From Acidithiobacillus acidisediminis (GTDB taxonomy: Bacteria; Pseudomonadota; Gammaproteobacteria; Acidithiobacillales; Acidithiobacillaceae): a stretch of 64,000 nt of DNA. A program made the translations under genes and the position numbers. Below the pieces are notes generated by a model. The model was not told the origin of the DNA. It ran no database searches and was given only the letters and a program-made list of their open reading frames with translations. Below, one piece after another: positions 1-8,670 of the stretch (position 1 is its first letter; every line of letters starts with the position of its first letter). The DNA is taken from contig NZ_JALQCS010000001.1 of the NCBI RefSeq assembly GCF_023277115.1, positions 1,916,001 to 1,980,000 on the forward strand, in the 5' to 3' direction.

Positions 1-138
1 GAACCGTGGAGTCACCCGGAGCGACTGCAGGCGCTAGGGGTCCGATTGGGGGAAGATTACCCGCGCCCCATCGTCGATCATCATGCGGCCCGAGAGCGGG
101 CGTTAGCAGCGTTTGCAACACTACAGGCAGGGCACTGA
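1..138 (+). CDS. phrB: Deoxyribodipyrimidine photolyase, C-terminal end (partial)
   Basis: Frame 1 is open from the first base to a TGA at 136-138 and encodes the last 45 residues of a protein. The segment EPWSHPERLQALGVRLG followed by YPRPIVDHHAARERAL is the typical C-terminal tail of FAD-binding DNA photolyases, which repair cyclobutane pyrimidine dimers using light. The start and the catalytic FAD pocket lie left of the window. This is the only piece of chromosome backbone besides the hydrolase and the tRNA. A cryptochrome-like paralogue cannot be excluded from the tail alone. Confidence 0.75.
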   Translation, partial: EPWSHPERLQALGVRLGEDYPRPIVDHHAARERALAAFATLQAGH

Positions 139-207
139 AACATGACGTAACAATTGCAGCAACAGCCGTCGGAACTTTCTTTGTTCCCATACCTCTAATC
201 TTTTGCA

Positions 208-290
208 AGCAGCTGTGATGGTTGCGAGCGCATGTTTCTTCCTCCTTTGGTGGTTTTGGGCGGCCCTTATGGTGCCGCCCTCTTTTTTTT
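208..290 (+). ncRNA. Candidate small RNA, tandem copy 1 (anti-Shine-Dalgarno motif)
   Basis: A block at 223-257 reads TGCGAGCGCATGTTTCTT followed by CCTCCTTTGG and a T-rich stretch. It ends in a strong intrinsic terminator at 258-290. The same block recurs at 361-395 with its own terminator, 138 bp downstream. CCUCCUUU is complementary to a Shine-Dalgarno sequence, as in known CUCCU-loop sRNAs. A weak -10 (TAATCT, 196-201) lies upstream. The 5' end is a guess. No protein-coding explanation is convincing. Confidence 0.5.
258..290 (+). terminator. Intrinsic terminator of sRNA candidate 1
   Basis: GGGCGGC (258-264) pairs perfectly with GCCGCCC (274-280) across a 9-nt loop and is followed directly by TCTTTTTTTT. 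Confidence 0.85.
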
Positions 291-309
291 CCGACCGGTC
301 GGAATGTTA

Positions 310-338
310 TTGCGCAGAGATCGAGCAAATGCTAATAT
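310..338 (+). promoter_or_regulatory. Sigma-70-like promoter for sRNA candidate 2
   Basis: TTGCGC (310-315) and TAATAT (333-338) are separated by exactly 17 bp, with a TG extended -10 just upstream. Transcription would begin near 345, placing the CCTCCTTTG motif about 35 nt into the RNA and the terminator at its end. Confidence 0.5.
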
Positions 339-344
339 TGCCAC

Positions 345-419
345 TCGTAGCCATTTTGGCTGCGAGCGCATGTTTCTTTCCTCCTTTGTGGTTTTGGGGC
401 TTCTGAAGCCCCTTTTTTT
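345..419 (+). ncRNA. Candidate small RNA, tandem copy 2 (anti-Shine-Dalgarno motif)
   Basis: This is the second copy of the repeat: the 18 bases at 361-378 are identical to 223-240, followed by CCTCCTTTG (380-388), TGGTTTTGG and a terminator. It has a recognisable promoter at 310-338, which gives a predicted RNA of about 75 nt. Its terminator sits only about 16 nt before the hydrolase start, so read-through could also feed that gene. Conservation of the stem and anti-SD block, with different terminator sequences, argues for function rather than a simple recent duplication. Confidence 0.55.
396..419 (+). terminator. Intrinsic terminator of sRNA candidate 2
   Basis: GGGGCTT (396-402) pairs with AAGCCCC (406-412) over a 3-nt loop and is followed by a run of seven T. 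It lies directly upstream of the hydrolase start and may attenuate it. Confidence 0.85.
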
Positions 420-435
420 GTGTCATCCTGCCCCT

Positions 436-1206
436 ATGCAACGGTCTACGGAAACTCTAATGGAGGTCCCGACTCCCAGCAGAGAAATGGTGCGCGCCTA
501 CTGGCAAGATTCGGGAGCGGGTCCGATTGGCATCTTCCTCCCCGGTTTCGCCTCTGACCTGCGTGGGAGCAAGTCACAACTGCTTGCCGAACGCGCGCAA
601 CAAAGCCAGCGTTCCTGGCTGCGTTTTGACTACCGGGGAATGGGCATCTCCGATGGGGATTTCACTGCACTCACCATCTCACGCTACGTGGAAGACATCG
701 GTGCTATCATTCGTGCCCTACCTTCTCGCTCGCTACTGCTGGTCGGCTCAAGCATGGGCGGTTGGGTTGCAACCCGAGCAGCGCAACTCTGGCCAGATCG
801 TGTCCGCGCGCTCGTGCTGATCGCCCCGGCATTCAATTTCATTCAAGACTATTACGCTGCCTTATCTCCGTCCGCCCAGAGCGAATGGCAACGTTCCGGT
901 ACGCACGCCTGGCAGCTTGGCGCGCATGGACCGGTATTCTCCTTGGGATTTTCCGCCGTGGAGGATGCCGCACGGCATGATTTACTCGCGGCACCACCCA
1001 GGCTAGACATCCCAGTGACGATTCTACATGGCTCCGACGACGATGCGGTACCGCTGCAGCGTAGCTTTGATTTTGCCTGCCACGCGTGCGCCAGCCTACT
1101 CGCCATACAAACTCTGCAAGGGGTGGGGCACCGACTGCAAGGAGCAGAACCGCAGCTTTTGAGCGCGGTAGATAGTAGCTTTCTCCGAATCACCCATTCC
1201 GGGTGA
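436..1206 (+). CDS. Alpha/beta hydrolase
   Basis: This is a 256-residue alpha/beta-hydrolase-fold protein (serine hydrolase; substrate unknown), probably cytoplasmic. The nucleophile elbow is GSSMGGW, the acid is in HGSDDDAVP and the histidine is in GVGHRL, so the triad is complete and in order. The N-terminal half has the FLPGF oxyanion strand and FDYRGMG. The frame is open from 232, but that upstream part overlaps the sRNA units. I therefore chose ATG 436; ATG 460 (MEVPTP) is an alternative. The leader after the upstream terminator is very short. It is the last chromosomal gene before the tRNA. Confidence 0.8.
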   Translation: MQRSTETLMEVPTPSREMVRAYWQDSGAGPIGIFLPGFASDLRGSKSQLLAERAQQSQRSWLRFDYRGMGISDGDFTALTISRYVEDIGAIIRALPSRSLLLVGSSMGGWVATRAAQLWPDRVRALVLIAPAFNFIQDYYAALSPSAQSEWQRSGTHAWQLGAHGPVFSLGFSAVEDAARHDLLAAPPRLDIPVTILHGSDDDAVPLQRSFDFACHACASLLAIQTLQGVGHRLQGAEPQLLSAVDSSFLRITHSG

Positions 1207-1274
1207 CCCGCACTCCCGCTTTTGGCGCTGACCCTTCTTCCATTATTCTGACGTTCTTGTATAATCCGGCACTC

Positions 1275-1350
<76 letters not shown>

Positions 1351-1358
1351 AATAAAAC

Positions 1359-1395
1359 AGGCACTTAGGATGATTTCCTCGGTGCCTTCATTTTT
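1359..1395 (+). terminator. Terminator after tRNA-Lys, supplied by island A
   Basis: AGGCAC (1359-1364) pairs with GTGCCT (1382-1387), with a partly paired inner stem, followed by CATTTTT. The same hairpin design follows the other two att copies. Confidence 0.7.
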
Positions 1396-1397
1396 CT

Positions 1398-1416
1398 ATC
1401 CAACCTATATCCAACC
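1398..1416. promoter_or_regulatory. Left-end arm-type integrase sites of island A
   Basis: ATCCAACCTAT is followed at once by ATCCAACC, a direct repeat with an 11-bp period. The identical 19 bp is found at 42457-42475 beside the island A integrase, as expected of arm sites at both element ends. Confidence 0.65.
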
Positions 1417-1660
1417 TCAGAGGGAAAACGGGCTATCCGGGCAGGCGGGGTCTAGGTATGCACGACTGGTCCCTGTCCGCATCGCATCCACGCGAGTATC
1501 GCTTACAAACGACGCGGGGCAGTAAATTGTCCAAGGGTGAGGAACGGCAACGCACGTCTCCGCGTAGATAATGGACCCGCGATCACCCCATATCGCAAAG
1601 GCGCGTAAGCGACTACTCAGACGCAGGCACGCCGCTTTTGTTGAAGCTCGAACCCGCTCC
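1417..1660. other. Island A left margin, no gene seen
   Basis: No open frame in this stretch looks coding, and I see no further repeats. It is the trailer of the leftward-transcribed STAND gene plus the element end. Confidence 0.6.
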
Positions 1661-3925
1661 TCAGACATCGACATCGTCGAAAATGCTCCGGGTGCCATGT
1701 GGCTTGTCGATGGTCTCGGCTGTGCCGAGCGATCGGGGTGCCCTATCTGGAAGTGTACGATCATTGTCGTTGATCCAGTCTTTCGCCAGATCGATCTCGC
1801 GATCAATGATTCGCACCGCTTCTGCGTCATCGCCGAACCTGTCCTTCAGCGTCTTGAAGCTTTCGAACATATGTTCCATGTATTCATCGGCAGGTTCGTC
1901 ACCCCTGTATCCATCTTGTTCCTCTTCGCGCACTCTGCTCAACCGTGGCAATAGGTCTGCGCGGACCCTGGCGATAAGCGCGTCGAATTCAGCATCTGTG
2001 AACACGCTGCGAATATCCTCGTTGTCGAGCGCGTACACGTCTTCGCCACTGATGGCATACGCGCCCACGGCTTGAACGAAGATTTTCCTGTACTCCTCTG
2101 GAAGCAATCCGAACTCATGCAAACGCACAGCGAGGGCTCCCTCGGAAGAAGAGCTCAAAAACAGGCCGGGACGGCAAACCTTGTCAATCAGTTCAGGGTT
2201 CGTCTGAAGATAGAGGGTCAGAAATTCCTTCGAGCACCGCCGGGTGAGGAATGAATGCAGCGACCGCTTCGCGCCCCAAATCGCCAGATACTGGGACTTG
2301 TACTTCTCGCTCGCAGTGAACTCCACAAGCCGCTCGACCATCTGCGGATAGAGCGGCTTTGGTACCATCACCGCTTGCTCAATACCGACATCGCCGCAGG
2401 TTACCTGCTCGATCAGATTCTCGGTGGCGCTTCCCAGCAGGAAGATGCCCAGAAGGTCCGGACTCCGAGCCAACACCGAAGCGAACGCGTCGCCGATCGT
2501 CGGATGTTTAAAGCGCCATACCGACTCACCGTCCGCCTGCTGGTGCAGGACAAGACTGCCATTCAAGGACTCCAGTGCCGTAATGCATTTTCCGAGGCTA
2601 CTGCCTAGCCTGCGCAGCGCATCTTCTTCCGTTTCATGCAATGAAACCGGACTTTCGAGATAGTCCTTCTTCATGTAGATAAGCGCTAGCGCCGCCATGC
2701 TGTCCTTATCCAGCCCGTCGAGCACTTCCTGCAGCAATTGCTCCCGCTTTTGCACAAACTGACCAAGGTGGTACTCCGTCAGATAGAGCCGCTTCGTGAA
2801 GGTTGGGTCCGCAAGCCGTCTGGCGATTTCGGGAATGAAGCGCGGGTGTGCCGCCACCGATGGAAGATGCGGCTTGATCTCGGCCTTGAACGCAGGGAGC
2901 TGACTACCGAGCTTCAGATGATTGTAGAGGATCTGCTGTTTCTCTTGGCTTGAGAGGTCGTGAACGTCGATTACTACTTGGCTCTCGTTGAACAACGGGA
3001 AGGCACCTTCTTTGAGGTCACGCCGGGCACGCTTGTAGATGTAGTCCCGCGAAGTCATCACGATCTTGGCCCCCTGGCGTAACATCGTCCTTACCTGTGG
3101 CAGGATGTGGTTCCACGAGTGCGCCAGAGACGATTCGTACTGCATGATGCCGAAGGCGTCATCGACCCAGAAGAACTGCGACGGCTCCTCCGGATTCCAT
3201 CGCTCCTCCACCTTGGCGGGATCATTCAGCTTCAGCACTGACGAGCCCCATTTGTCGGCAGCGGCCATGGCCAACATAGAGGCGATCGTTGTTTTGCCTG
3301 CCGCCGGCTCGCCAATCAGCATCACGAATCCGTGTTCGTTCAAGGCTTCTACCGCTTTGCCGTAGGAGGCCGTGACGACCACCTTAGCGAGGTCTTCGCG
3401 CATCGACTCTAGCACCGCTCGGGCTTGTGCATAAGCGCGCTCATCCAGAATTTGGCTCAGGTCTCCGAGCCCATACATGCGCGGCACATGCATGCGCAGG
3501 CTCTTCCTCTCCCTGACCTGCTGATTGATCCAGGTGGAGCCAAAAACCAACACATGCCGAACCCCTGCCTGGGCCAGCAGGGCTTTAACCTTGTCCGTCT
3601 GTACCCCCGAAACTCCGGCATTCGTCATCAGTACGTAAATGTCGCACTGACCTGCGGCTACGAGCTTGCGAACCTTCTCGATCTCGTCCTTGATGTCTGA
3701 TGGCTTAAGGTTATGCCCGGCGACCGCCGTGAACTTGCACTGGATCACGAAATGACCTGCATAGACTTTGCCTGGTATGGGAGTCCAGGTTCCGGTAAAC
3801 GCGCCATCCTTTCCCGCGTCATTCGAATCGAGGAACGATTCGACAGTCTGCCCCAGAACCTCGCGGCAGATTGTCTGGCACAGCTGCTGAAAGCTGTTCC
3901 ACCCTAGGCGGTGCAATTCGTACAT
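1661..3925 (-). CDS. Mrr-like nuclease fused to a STAND (nSTAND3-like) NTPase
   Basis: This 754-residue protein is a probable antiphage effector. Residues 1-100 form a PD-(D/E)XK nuclease of the Mrr type, with SFQQLCQTIC, GKDGAF (39-43) and the catalytic IQCKF (61-65). Residues 185-420 are a STAND P-loop NTPase with Walker A GEPAAGKTT (205-213) and Walker B FFWVDD (251-256). The C-terminal ~300 residues are helical without obvious repeats. In STAND proteins the NTPase holds the effector inactive until a trigger is sensed. The start follows the stop of the SMC-like gene by 2 nt, so the two are translationally coupled. At 754 residues it is much shorter than classical Avs proteins. The exact family is inferred. 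Confidence 0.75.
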   Translation of the reverse strand: MYELHRLGWNSFQQLCQTICREVLGQTVESFLDSNDAGKDGAFTGTWTPIPGKVYAGHFVIQCKFTAVAGHNLKPSDIKDEIEKVRKLVAAGQCDIYVLMTNAGVSGVQTDKVKALLAQAGVRHVLVFGSTWINQQVRERKSLRMHVPRMYGLGDLSQILDERAYAQARAVLESMREDLAKVVVTASYGKAVEALNEHGFVMLIGEPAAGKTTIASMLAMAAADKWGSSVLKLNDPAKVEERWNPEEPSQFFWVDDAFGIMQYESSLAHSWNHILPQVRTMLRQGAKIVMTSRDYIYKRARRDLKEGAFPLFNESQVVIDVHDLSSQEKQQILYNHLKLGSQLPAFKAEIKPHLPSVAAHPRFIPEIARRLADPTFTKRLYLTEYHLGQFVQKREQLLQEVLDGLDKDSMAALALIYMKKDYLESPVSLHETEEDALRRLGSSLGKCITALESLNGSLVLHQQADGESVWRFKHPTIGDAFASVLARSPDLLGIFLLGSATENLIEQVTCGDVGIEQAVMVPKPLYPQMVERLVEFTASEKYKSQYLAIWGAKRSLHSFLTRRCSKEFLTLYLQTNPELIDKVCRPGLFLSSSSEGALAVRLHEFGLLPEEYRKIFVQAVGAYAISGEDVYALDNEDIRSVFTDAEFDALIARVRADLLPRLSRVREEEQDGYRGDEPADEYMEHMFESFKTLKDRFGDDAEAVRIIDREIDLAKDWINDNDRTLPDRAPRSLGTAETIDKPHGTRSIFDDVDV

Positions 3926-3927
3926 GG

Positions 3928-6597
3928 CTACCTGCCTACGCGAAGGTCAAGGCCATCTAGCCTTTCGAGGGTTTGAACCACTATTTCCACAAGGGCAGCG
4001 TCAAAGTCATCACGGTTTGCTTCTTCGTGCGTGCCCTTGTTCAGATAGGTCCACACTAGATTAGCAGCCGGGATCCCAAGAATCTGACCGTAGGCGGCCA
4101 CCAGCAAGGGCTTGTTGGCGTGATTGAAGGTCGCTGCGTCGTTCAGCCGCTTTAAGAGCGCTTCGCAGAGGTTGCGCAAGCCGGGCTCAGCGCCGACGCC
4201 GGCGATCCGCAGATTCAGCACGCCCAGATCGTGGCTGGCGAGCCAGCGCCACACCTTCTCAGACAGCATCTCGAGGGCCTGCCGGCAAGACGCCAAGGCC
4301 TCGCGGTTGTCCAGTGCGTCTTTTGATGCCCTGGCCTTCACCACATAGTTCTTACTTTGGACATTGCCTCTCACGCGAGGCTGATAATTGCCGTTGTGGT
4401 TGCGGAACAAATAGACCTGGCAATCACCACGCCGCTGGGTGGGCAAGTGCTGCTGGATGTCTTTAATGAACTCGTTGCTGTGGCAAGTGACGATGAGCTG
4501 CGTTTGGGCAAAATGGTCGCTCTCGAAGATCGTCTCGCGGATGCCACTGCGGTGGTCGTGGTCGATAGCGTTGATCGCGTCGTCGAACACTATCAACGGG
4601 CTTTGGATACTCTGGGCCTTCGCGAGCAGGATCGCCAGGCCTAGGCACCGAATGTGGCCCTCGCTGAGGATTTGCAGTGCATCCACGCGAACGCCCGGAT
4701 TGCCTCGGAATGAAATCTCTATCTTCTGTTCGCCGGTTAGCGGCAGATGGAGCGCCGCGAGCTTGTCCGGCTCCAAGTCATTGCGGTTGAACTCGTTGTA
4801 GAGGTTCATAGCCGCGTCGTTGAGGCCAGCCATGAGGGTGCCAGGAAGCTGTTTGCGGTAGGCTCTTAGCAAGGCCAGGAAGCTGTCATATGCGGCCTTG
4901 ATGGGGGCATCGCGCTCGATGTCGCGCGCTTCCTGGGTCACGTCACTGATGAGCGTCGCGTTGTCAGCGTCGAAGGCCGCGATCCGGTCTTTGGCCGCCG
5001 CCACGTCCTCGACAAGTCGCTGACGTTTCGAATCCTGGGCTTGGAGAAGCAGTTGGAAAGCGATGAGACTGTCACGCTCGGCGATGTTGCGTTGGCGCTC
5101 CTGGTGGGCCAGCAACGAGCCAGCGTCTTGCGCCGCCACGCGGTCGGCGACCGCCAAAATCTGCTCGAGTGTCACGGCGGTGGCTTCAGTGCCGCTCTCC
5201 TGCGGCGCCCGGGTGGGGTAGACCGCCGCCCACCAATCTCCCCCAGGCTCGGCTGCCAGGCCGGCAAGGTATCGGCCCACCGGCGTCTCTTGTTCCCCAT
5301 GGGTCGCAACGAACGCGGTGAGGTTGGCAAGCTGCCGACGGAGCTCGCGCGACGCAGCGGCTACTTTGTCTAGCGCGATCTTGCGCTCCTCTTGCAATTC
5401 GCCGAGCTCCTTCAAGTGCGCCAGGCCGGTCATGGCCTTGTTGAAGGGGTTGGCTTTCGCGTCCGCCAACGGCGTGTCACATGCTGGGCAGTGGCCGCCT
5501 TCGGTGGCTTGCAGAGCTAGGACTGCCGTGTAGAGGTCTTTAAAAGAAACTTGACTACTACGGGCATCGAGCTTGGCGGCGATGCCTATGAGCACTTCTT
5601 GGCCTTGGTGCGACGCCTCGAAGGCGCTCAGTAGGCCTTCGCGCGAAAGACCGATCGCCGCTGGTGGCACGGCGTTAAGGATAGCTTCGAGCTGCTGCAG
5701 GCGACTGGGCGCATCGGCTGTGCCGATAAGTGCCTTGAGCCCCCCATACGTCATGCCCGCAGAGTGCGTAAGGGCGAGGGCAGCCTCCTCGTTCGCCAGG
5801 TCCAGCAGAGCTTGCGTCTCATCATTGACTATGCCTAGGTCAGCAGCCAGGGCGTTGCGCTTGCCGGTCAGCGCGAGTTGCTTGGTGGTGGTCAGTACGA
5901 GTTGCTGGTCAATAGATTCGTTGAAGTGGCCCACAAACTCGTTGAATTTGTCCATTCCGAACAGTGTAGCGATTAGTTCGGTGCGCTGAGCAGGCGGCCG
6001 AGCGGCGATTCGGGAGAATGCGTCAATCCGGTTCTTCTCGATGAAGCAGAACCGGAATGTGTCCGGATTAGAGTCGACCGCGACTTCCCGGTCCTGATTG
6101 TCCGTCGCCCGCAATGTCGGCGGCTCAAAGTGGCGCGCGTGGAGGTTGGCGAGATATATACGTCCGTCGATGCGTTTGGTCTCGGCCTCTTCGACCGAAC
6201 CAAGCAGGCTATATTCCAGACCTTCGCAAAAGCTGGTTTTGCCACTGCCGTTGGGGCCATAGAACAAGACGACTCGCTTCTGCAGATCGAACGGCTCGGG
6301 CGTCCTAAAGCCTCGGAAGGGGCCGATAGTCATGTTCCGCAGCCGTTGCCAAGGCCAAGTGCCATCAGCCGCTCCAGTTTGGATGTTGGGCGATCCGTCT
6401 GGCGTCTGGGCCAAGGCACTGCGAGCGCGATCAACTAAATATATAGACCGCTGACTGCGGTGACGAACGGTCCCAGCCAGCTCATCAAAATTTTCCAAGA
6501 CGAGGTTCGCCAGCCGCTTCACTTCTGGCGGAGTGTGGGTGGTTGGGAGATGCAGCCACGTTATAAACCGCTCAAAGTCTCGCCTAGCAGATGCCAT
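3928..6597 (-). CDS. SMC/Rad50-like ABC ATPase with zinc hook
   Basis: This 889-residue protein has Walker A GPNGSGKT at 114-121, a long middle region with a zinc-hook motif CPAC (370-373), an ABC signature region (LSEGHIRCLGLAILL) and Walker B LIVFDDAINAID. An ~180-residue C-terminal extension contains LNKGTHEE. Such hook ATPases sense or tether DNA ends (Rad50, LmuB of Lamassu, RloC). I chose ATG 6597 because AAAGGAGG lies 7 nt upstream; the frame also extends to a GTG at 6630. It heads a two-gene operon with the nuclease-STAND gene. RloC-type anticodon nuclease activity in the tail is possible but I cannot identify its residues. Confidence 0.78.
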   Translation of the reverse strand: MASARRDFERFITWLHLPTTHTPPEVKRLANLVLENFDELAGTVRHRSQRSIYLVDRARSALAQTPDGSPNIQTGAADGTWPWQRLRNMTIGPFRGFRTPEPFDLQKRVVLFYGPNGSGKTSFCEGLEYSLLGSVEEAETKRIDGRIYLANLHARHFEPPTLRATDNQDREVAVDSNPDTFRFCFIEKNRIDAFSRIAARPPAQRTELIATLFGMDKFNEFVGHFNESIDQQLVLTTTKQLALTGKRNALAADLGIVNDETQALLDLANEEAALALTHSAGMTYGGLKALIGTADAPSRLQQLEAILNAVPPAAIGLSREGLLSAFEASHQGQEVLIGIAAKLDARSSQVSFKDLYTAVLALQATEGGHCPACDTPLADAKANPFNKAMTGLAHLKELGELQEERKIALDKVAAASRELRRQLANLTAFVATHGEQETPVGRYLAGLAAEPGGDWWAAVYPTRAPQESGTEATAVTLEQILAVADRVAAQDAGSLLAHQERQRNIAERDSLIAFQLLLQAQDSKRQRLVEDVAAAKDRIAAFDADNATLISDVTQEARDIERDAPIKAAYDSFLALLRAYRKQLPGTLMAGLNDAAMNLYNEFNRNDLEPDKLAALHLPLTGEQKIEISFRGNPGVRVDALQILSEGHIRCLGLAILLAKAQSIQSPLIVFDDAINAIDHDHRSGIRETIFESDHFAQTQLIVTCHSNEFIKDIQQHLPTQRRGDCQVYLFRNHNGNYQPRVRGNVQSKNYVVKARASKDALDNREALASCRQALEMLSEKVWRWLASHDLGVLNLRIAGVGAEPGLRNLCEALLKRLNDAATFNHANKPLLVAAYGQILGIPAANLVWTYLNKGTHEEANRDDFDAALVEIVVQTLERLDGLDLRVGR

Positions 6598-7054
6598 ATA
6601 TCCTCCTTTGTATAGTTGCCCACAGTTCACGCACTACGTGAACTGGTTATGACGAGATCTCAGTGCCAAGTACGCCTTTGTGCCAATCCCAGAAGCTTGA
6701 CTGCACGAAAATGATCAGTGAAGTCCGGGATATTGACTTCAGGGTGCATTTTGAGGGACCGCGAAGCCGCCGATCACCAGTGTCGAGTAATGGTCGATAT
6801 TACTCATCGGCAACTTGGAGGTGAATGGCCATTTCCGCTGCATCACTGGCCATACCCCGACCATATTTTTACTGCTGGTTGAGGATTTCGTCCAGCAATC
6901 TCATCTGGTGTATCGCCCGGCTCGCTGCCTGGACGTGGACTAGCCCCCTCACAGTGATCCCGAGCGAGCGCGCGTATATGCCCTGGGGAACAGTCCGATC
7001 CAGTAGTTCTGGGCAGCATGGTACCTCCCTTTGCGGTGAAGTATGCAAGCCGAC
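6598..7054 (-). other. Intergenic gap between the DUF2130 and SMC-like genes
   Basis: No convincing gene is present. On the minus strand a short frame (about 7040 to 6869) ends in IHQMRLLDEILNQQ but lacks a usable ATG, so it looks like a remnant. A second frame from ATG 7019 has a fair ribosome site but unremarkable sequence. A hairpin-forming stretch TTCACGCACTACGTGAA at 6627-6643 lies just upstream of the SMC gene and could be an operator. Confidence 0.4.
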
Positions 7055-8347
7055 CTATTCCGAAAGCTCATCGAACTTTGCTTTCATGGTCGGGTTGCCC
7101 CGGGTGAGGCGCTTGATAGTAACGTTCTGCGCCTTATCGTTGGCTAGGCGCAGGTTGCGATCGGTGCCCATGAGGGCGTCCTTGGTTTTCTGCAGGTGGT
7201 CGATGGACTTGTCGATCTCGTCGATGGCGGCTTGAAACTTGCGAGCGGCCAAGTCGTAGTTTTTGGCGAAGGCGTCCTTGAAGCCTTCCAGCTCGGCCTC
7301 GAAGTTGGTGATGTCGATATTCTGCGCCTTGACTAGGGCAAGCTCCTGCCGGTAGCGGAGGCTATTGAGGGCAGCGTTACGCAGTAGGGTAATCATCGGC
7401 AGGAAGAACTGCGGGCGGATGACGTACATTTTGGGGTACCGGTGCGAGACATCGACGATGCCGGTGTTGTAGAGCTCGCTGTCGGACTCCAGGAGCGATA
7501 CCAGCACGGCGTACTCACAGCCCTTCTCGGAACGATCCTTGTCGAGTTCCTTGAAGAAGTCCTCGTTGCGCTTCTTGGTGGCCGTGGTGTCCGCCTCGTT
7601 CTTCATCTCGAACATGATGGACACGATCTCAATGGGGTTGGCGGGATCGGAGGCGTCGAAATCGCGGAAAATATAATCGCCCTTGCTGCCGGTGCGGGCG
7701 TCGGTGTCCTTCTCGAAGTAGGCATTCGGGAAGGCGGTGGCGCGGATCTGGTTGAAGGTGACTTCGCAGTGCTGCTCCAGGGTCTCGCCAAGCATCTTGG
7801 TGGAGAGCCGCGCCTTCATGTCGCGCAGCCGCTCGATAGCCTCGTCGCGATCCCGGATCTGCATCTCGTACCGTTCTGTCAGCGCCTTTTCGGCCAAATC
7901 CTTCTCGAGCCCTGCCCTTTGCAGTGCTGCGCGTAACTCGTCCCGTTCCTTTTGAACGCTTTCGACGGACTCCCGAATTGCCAGCGCTTTGCTGGTGTCG
8001 TGGGCCTGGACCTTGGCCTGCAGCGCCTGTATCTGGGCGTCTTTTTCGGCAGCGACGCGCTGGAGTTGGTTGAGTAGTTTGGCCTCCGAGAGCTCCGAGA
8101 GGGAGGCGATCTGCGCCTGGAGCTTGGCGATCTCGGCATCCTTGTCGGCTACGGATTGCTGGCGCTGCTGCTCAAGCTGCGCTCGGGCGAGTTGTAGCGC
8201 TGTCTCCTTGTCGCGCTCCGCCAGGGCTAGGCGTTCAGCGACCTGTTTGTTGAACTCCTTGTCGCGCACTTGGCGCAGGATCTCGGCGTAGCCAGACTCA
8301 TCGACCTGAAAGGCCGTGTGGCAGTGGGGGCAGACGATTTCGGGCAT
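7055..8347 (-). CDS. DUF2130 family protein (coiled coil plus nuclease-like domain)
   Basis: This is a 430-residue DUF2130 protein. The N-terminus has a zinc-ribbon half (CPHC). Residues ~25-185 are a charged coiled coil rich in A, E, K, Q and R. The C-terminal domain contains GDYIFRDFD and IMFEMKNE, a layout consistent with a PD-(D/E)XK nuclease fold. DUF2130 genes commonly sit beside restriction systems; the function is unknown. ATG 8347 (MPEIVCPHC) is preferred because AAAGGAA lies 8-9 nt upstream; the longer frame would need TTG. It is the last gene of the type III-like cluster. Confidence 0.75.
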   Translation of the reverse strand: MPEIVCPHCHTAFQVDESGYAEILRQVRDKEFNKQVAERLALAERDKETALQLARAQLEQQRQQSVADKDAEIAKLQAQIASLSELSEAKLLNQLQRVAAEKDAQIQALQAKVQAHDTSKALAIRESVESVQKERDELRAALQRAGLEKDLAEKALTERYEMQIRDRDEAIERLRDMKARLSTKMLGETLEQHCEVTFNQIRATAFPNAYFEKDTDARTGSKGDYIFRDFDASDPANPIEIVSIMFEMKNEADTTATKKRNEDFFKELDKDRSEKGCEYAVLVSLLESDSELYNTGIVDVSHRYPKMYVIRPQFFLPMITLLRNAALNSLRYRQELALVKAQNIDITNFEAELEGFKDAFAKNYDLAARKFQAAIDEIDKSIDHLQKTKDALMGTDRNLRLANDKAQNVTIKRLTRGNPTMKAKFDELSE

Positions 8348-8376
8348 GACGTGGTTCCTTTGCAAGTGTGAGCGAT

Positions 8377-8670
8377 CTAGCGGGGTGGCTTGAAGCTAGC
8401 CGTCTCCCGGTCGTAGACATAGTCGGTGATACTTCCATCCTTGATGCGCTCCATCGCCTCATCGATTACGAACGAGGGAACTAGAAGCCCCTCCTTTGGC
8501 AGCAGAGGCCGAATATCTTTGAAGCTTGTGATGGCGCGTTCTTCTCCGGCAGAACGTCCGTCTTTTTTTCTCAGGCGACGTAAAATTGGCCAGCTCCGCT
8601 GCGAGGCCGTCGAGACCGATATCACGTGCACCATCCCCTGAGTTTCCAGAGAAAAAAGACTCGAGCTCAT
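8377..8670 (-). CDS. Small hypothetical protein in type III-like R-M operon
   Basis: This 97-residue protein starts inside the last codons of the res gene (4-nt ATGA overlap) and lies 29 nt before the DUF2130 start, so it is clearly part of the operon. I see no signal peptide, membrane segment or known motif. The C-terminal half ([31 protein letters not shown]) looks like a small folded domain. It may be a small accessory subunit or inhibitor, but this is only suggested by position. Confidence 0.65.
   Translation of the reverse strand: MSSSLFSLETQGMVHVISVSTASQRSWPILRRLRKKDGRSAGEERAITSFKDIRPLLPKEGLLVPSFVIDEAMERIKDGSITDYVYDRETASFKPPR

Noticed and set aside
1417-1830. 137-codon minus-strand frame at the left end of island A
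   Set aside because: Most of it overlaps the true C-terminus of the nuclease-STAND gene in another frame, and it has no recognisable domain.
3928-6630. GTG 6630 as start of the SMC-like gene
   Set aside because: The stretch between contains AAAGGAGG positioned for ATG 6597, so the 11 extra residues are leader sequence.
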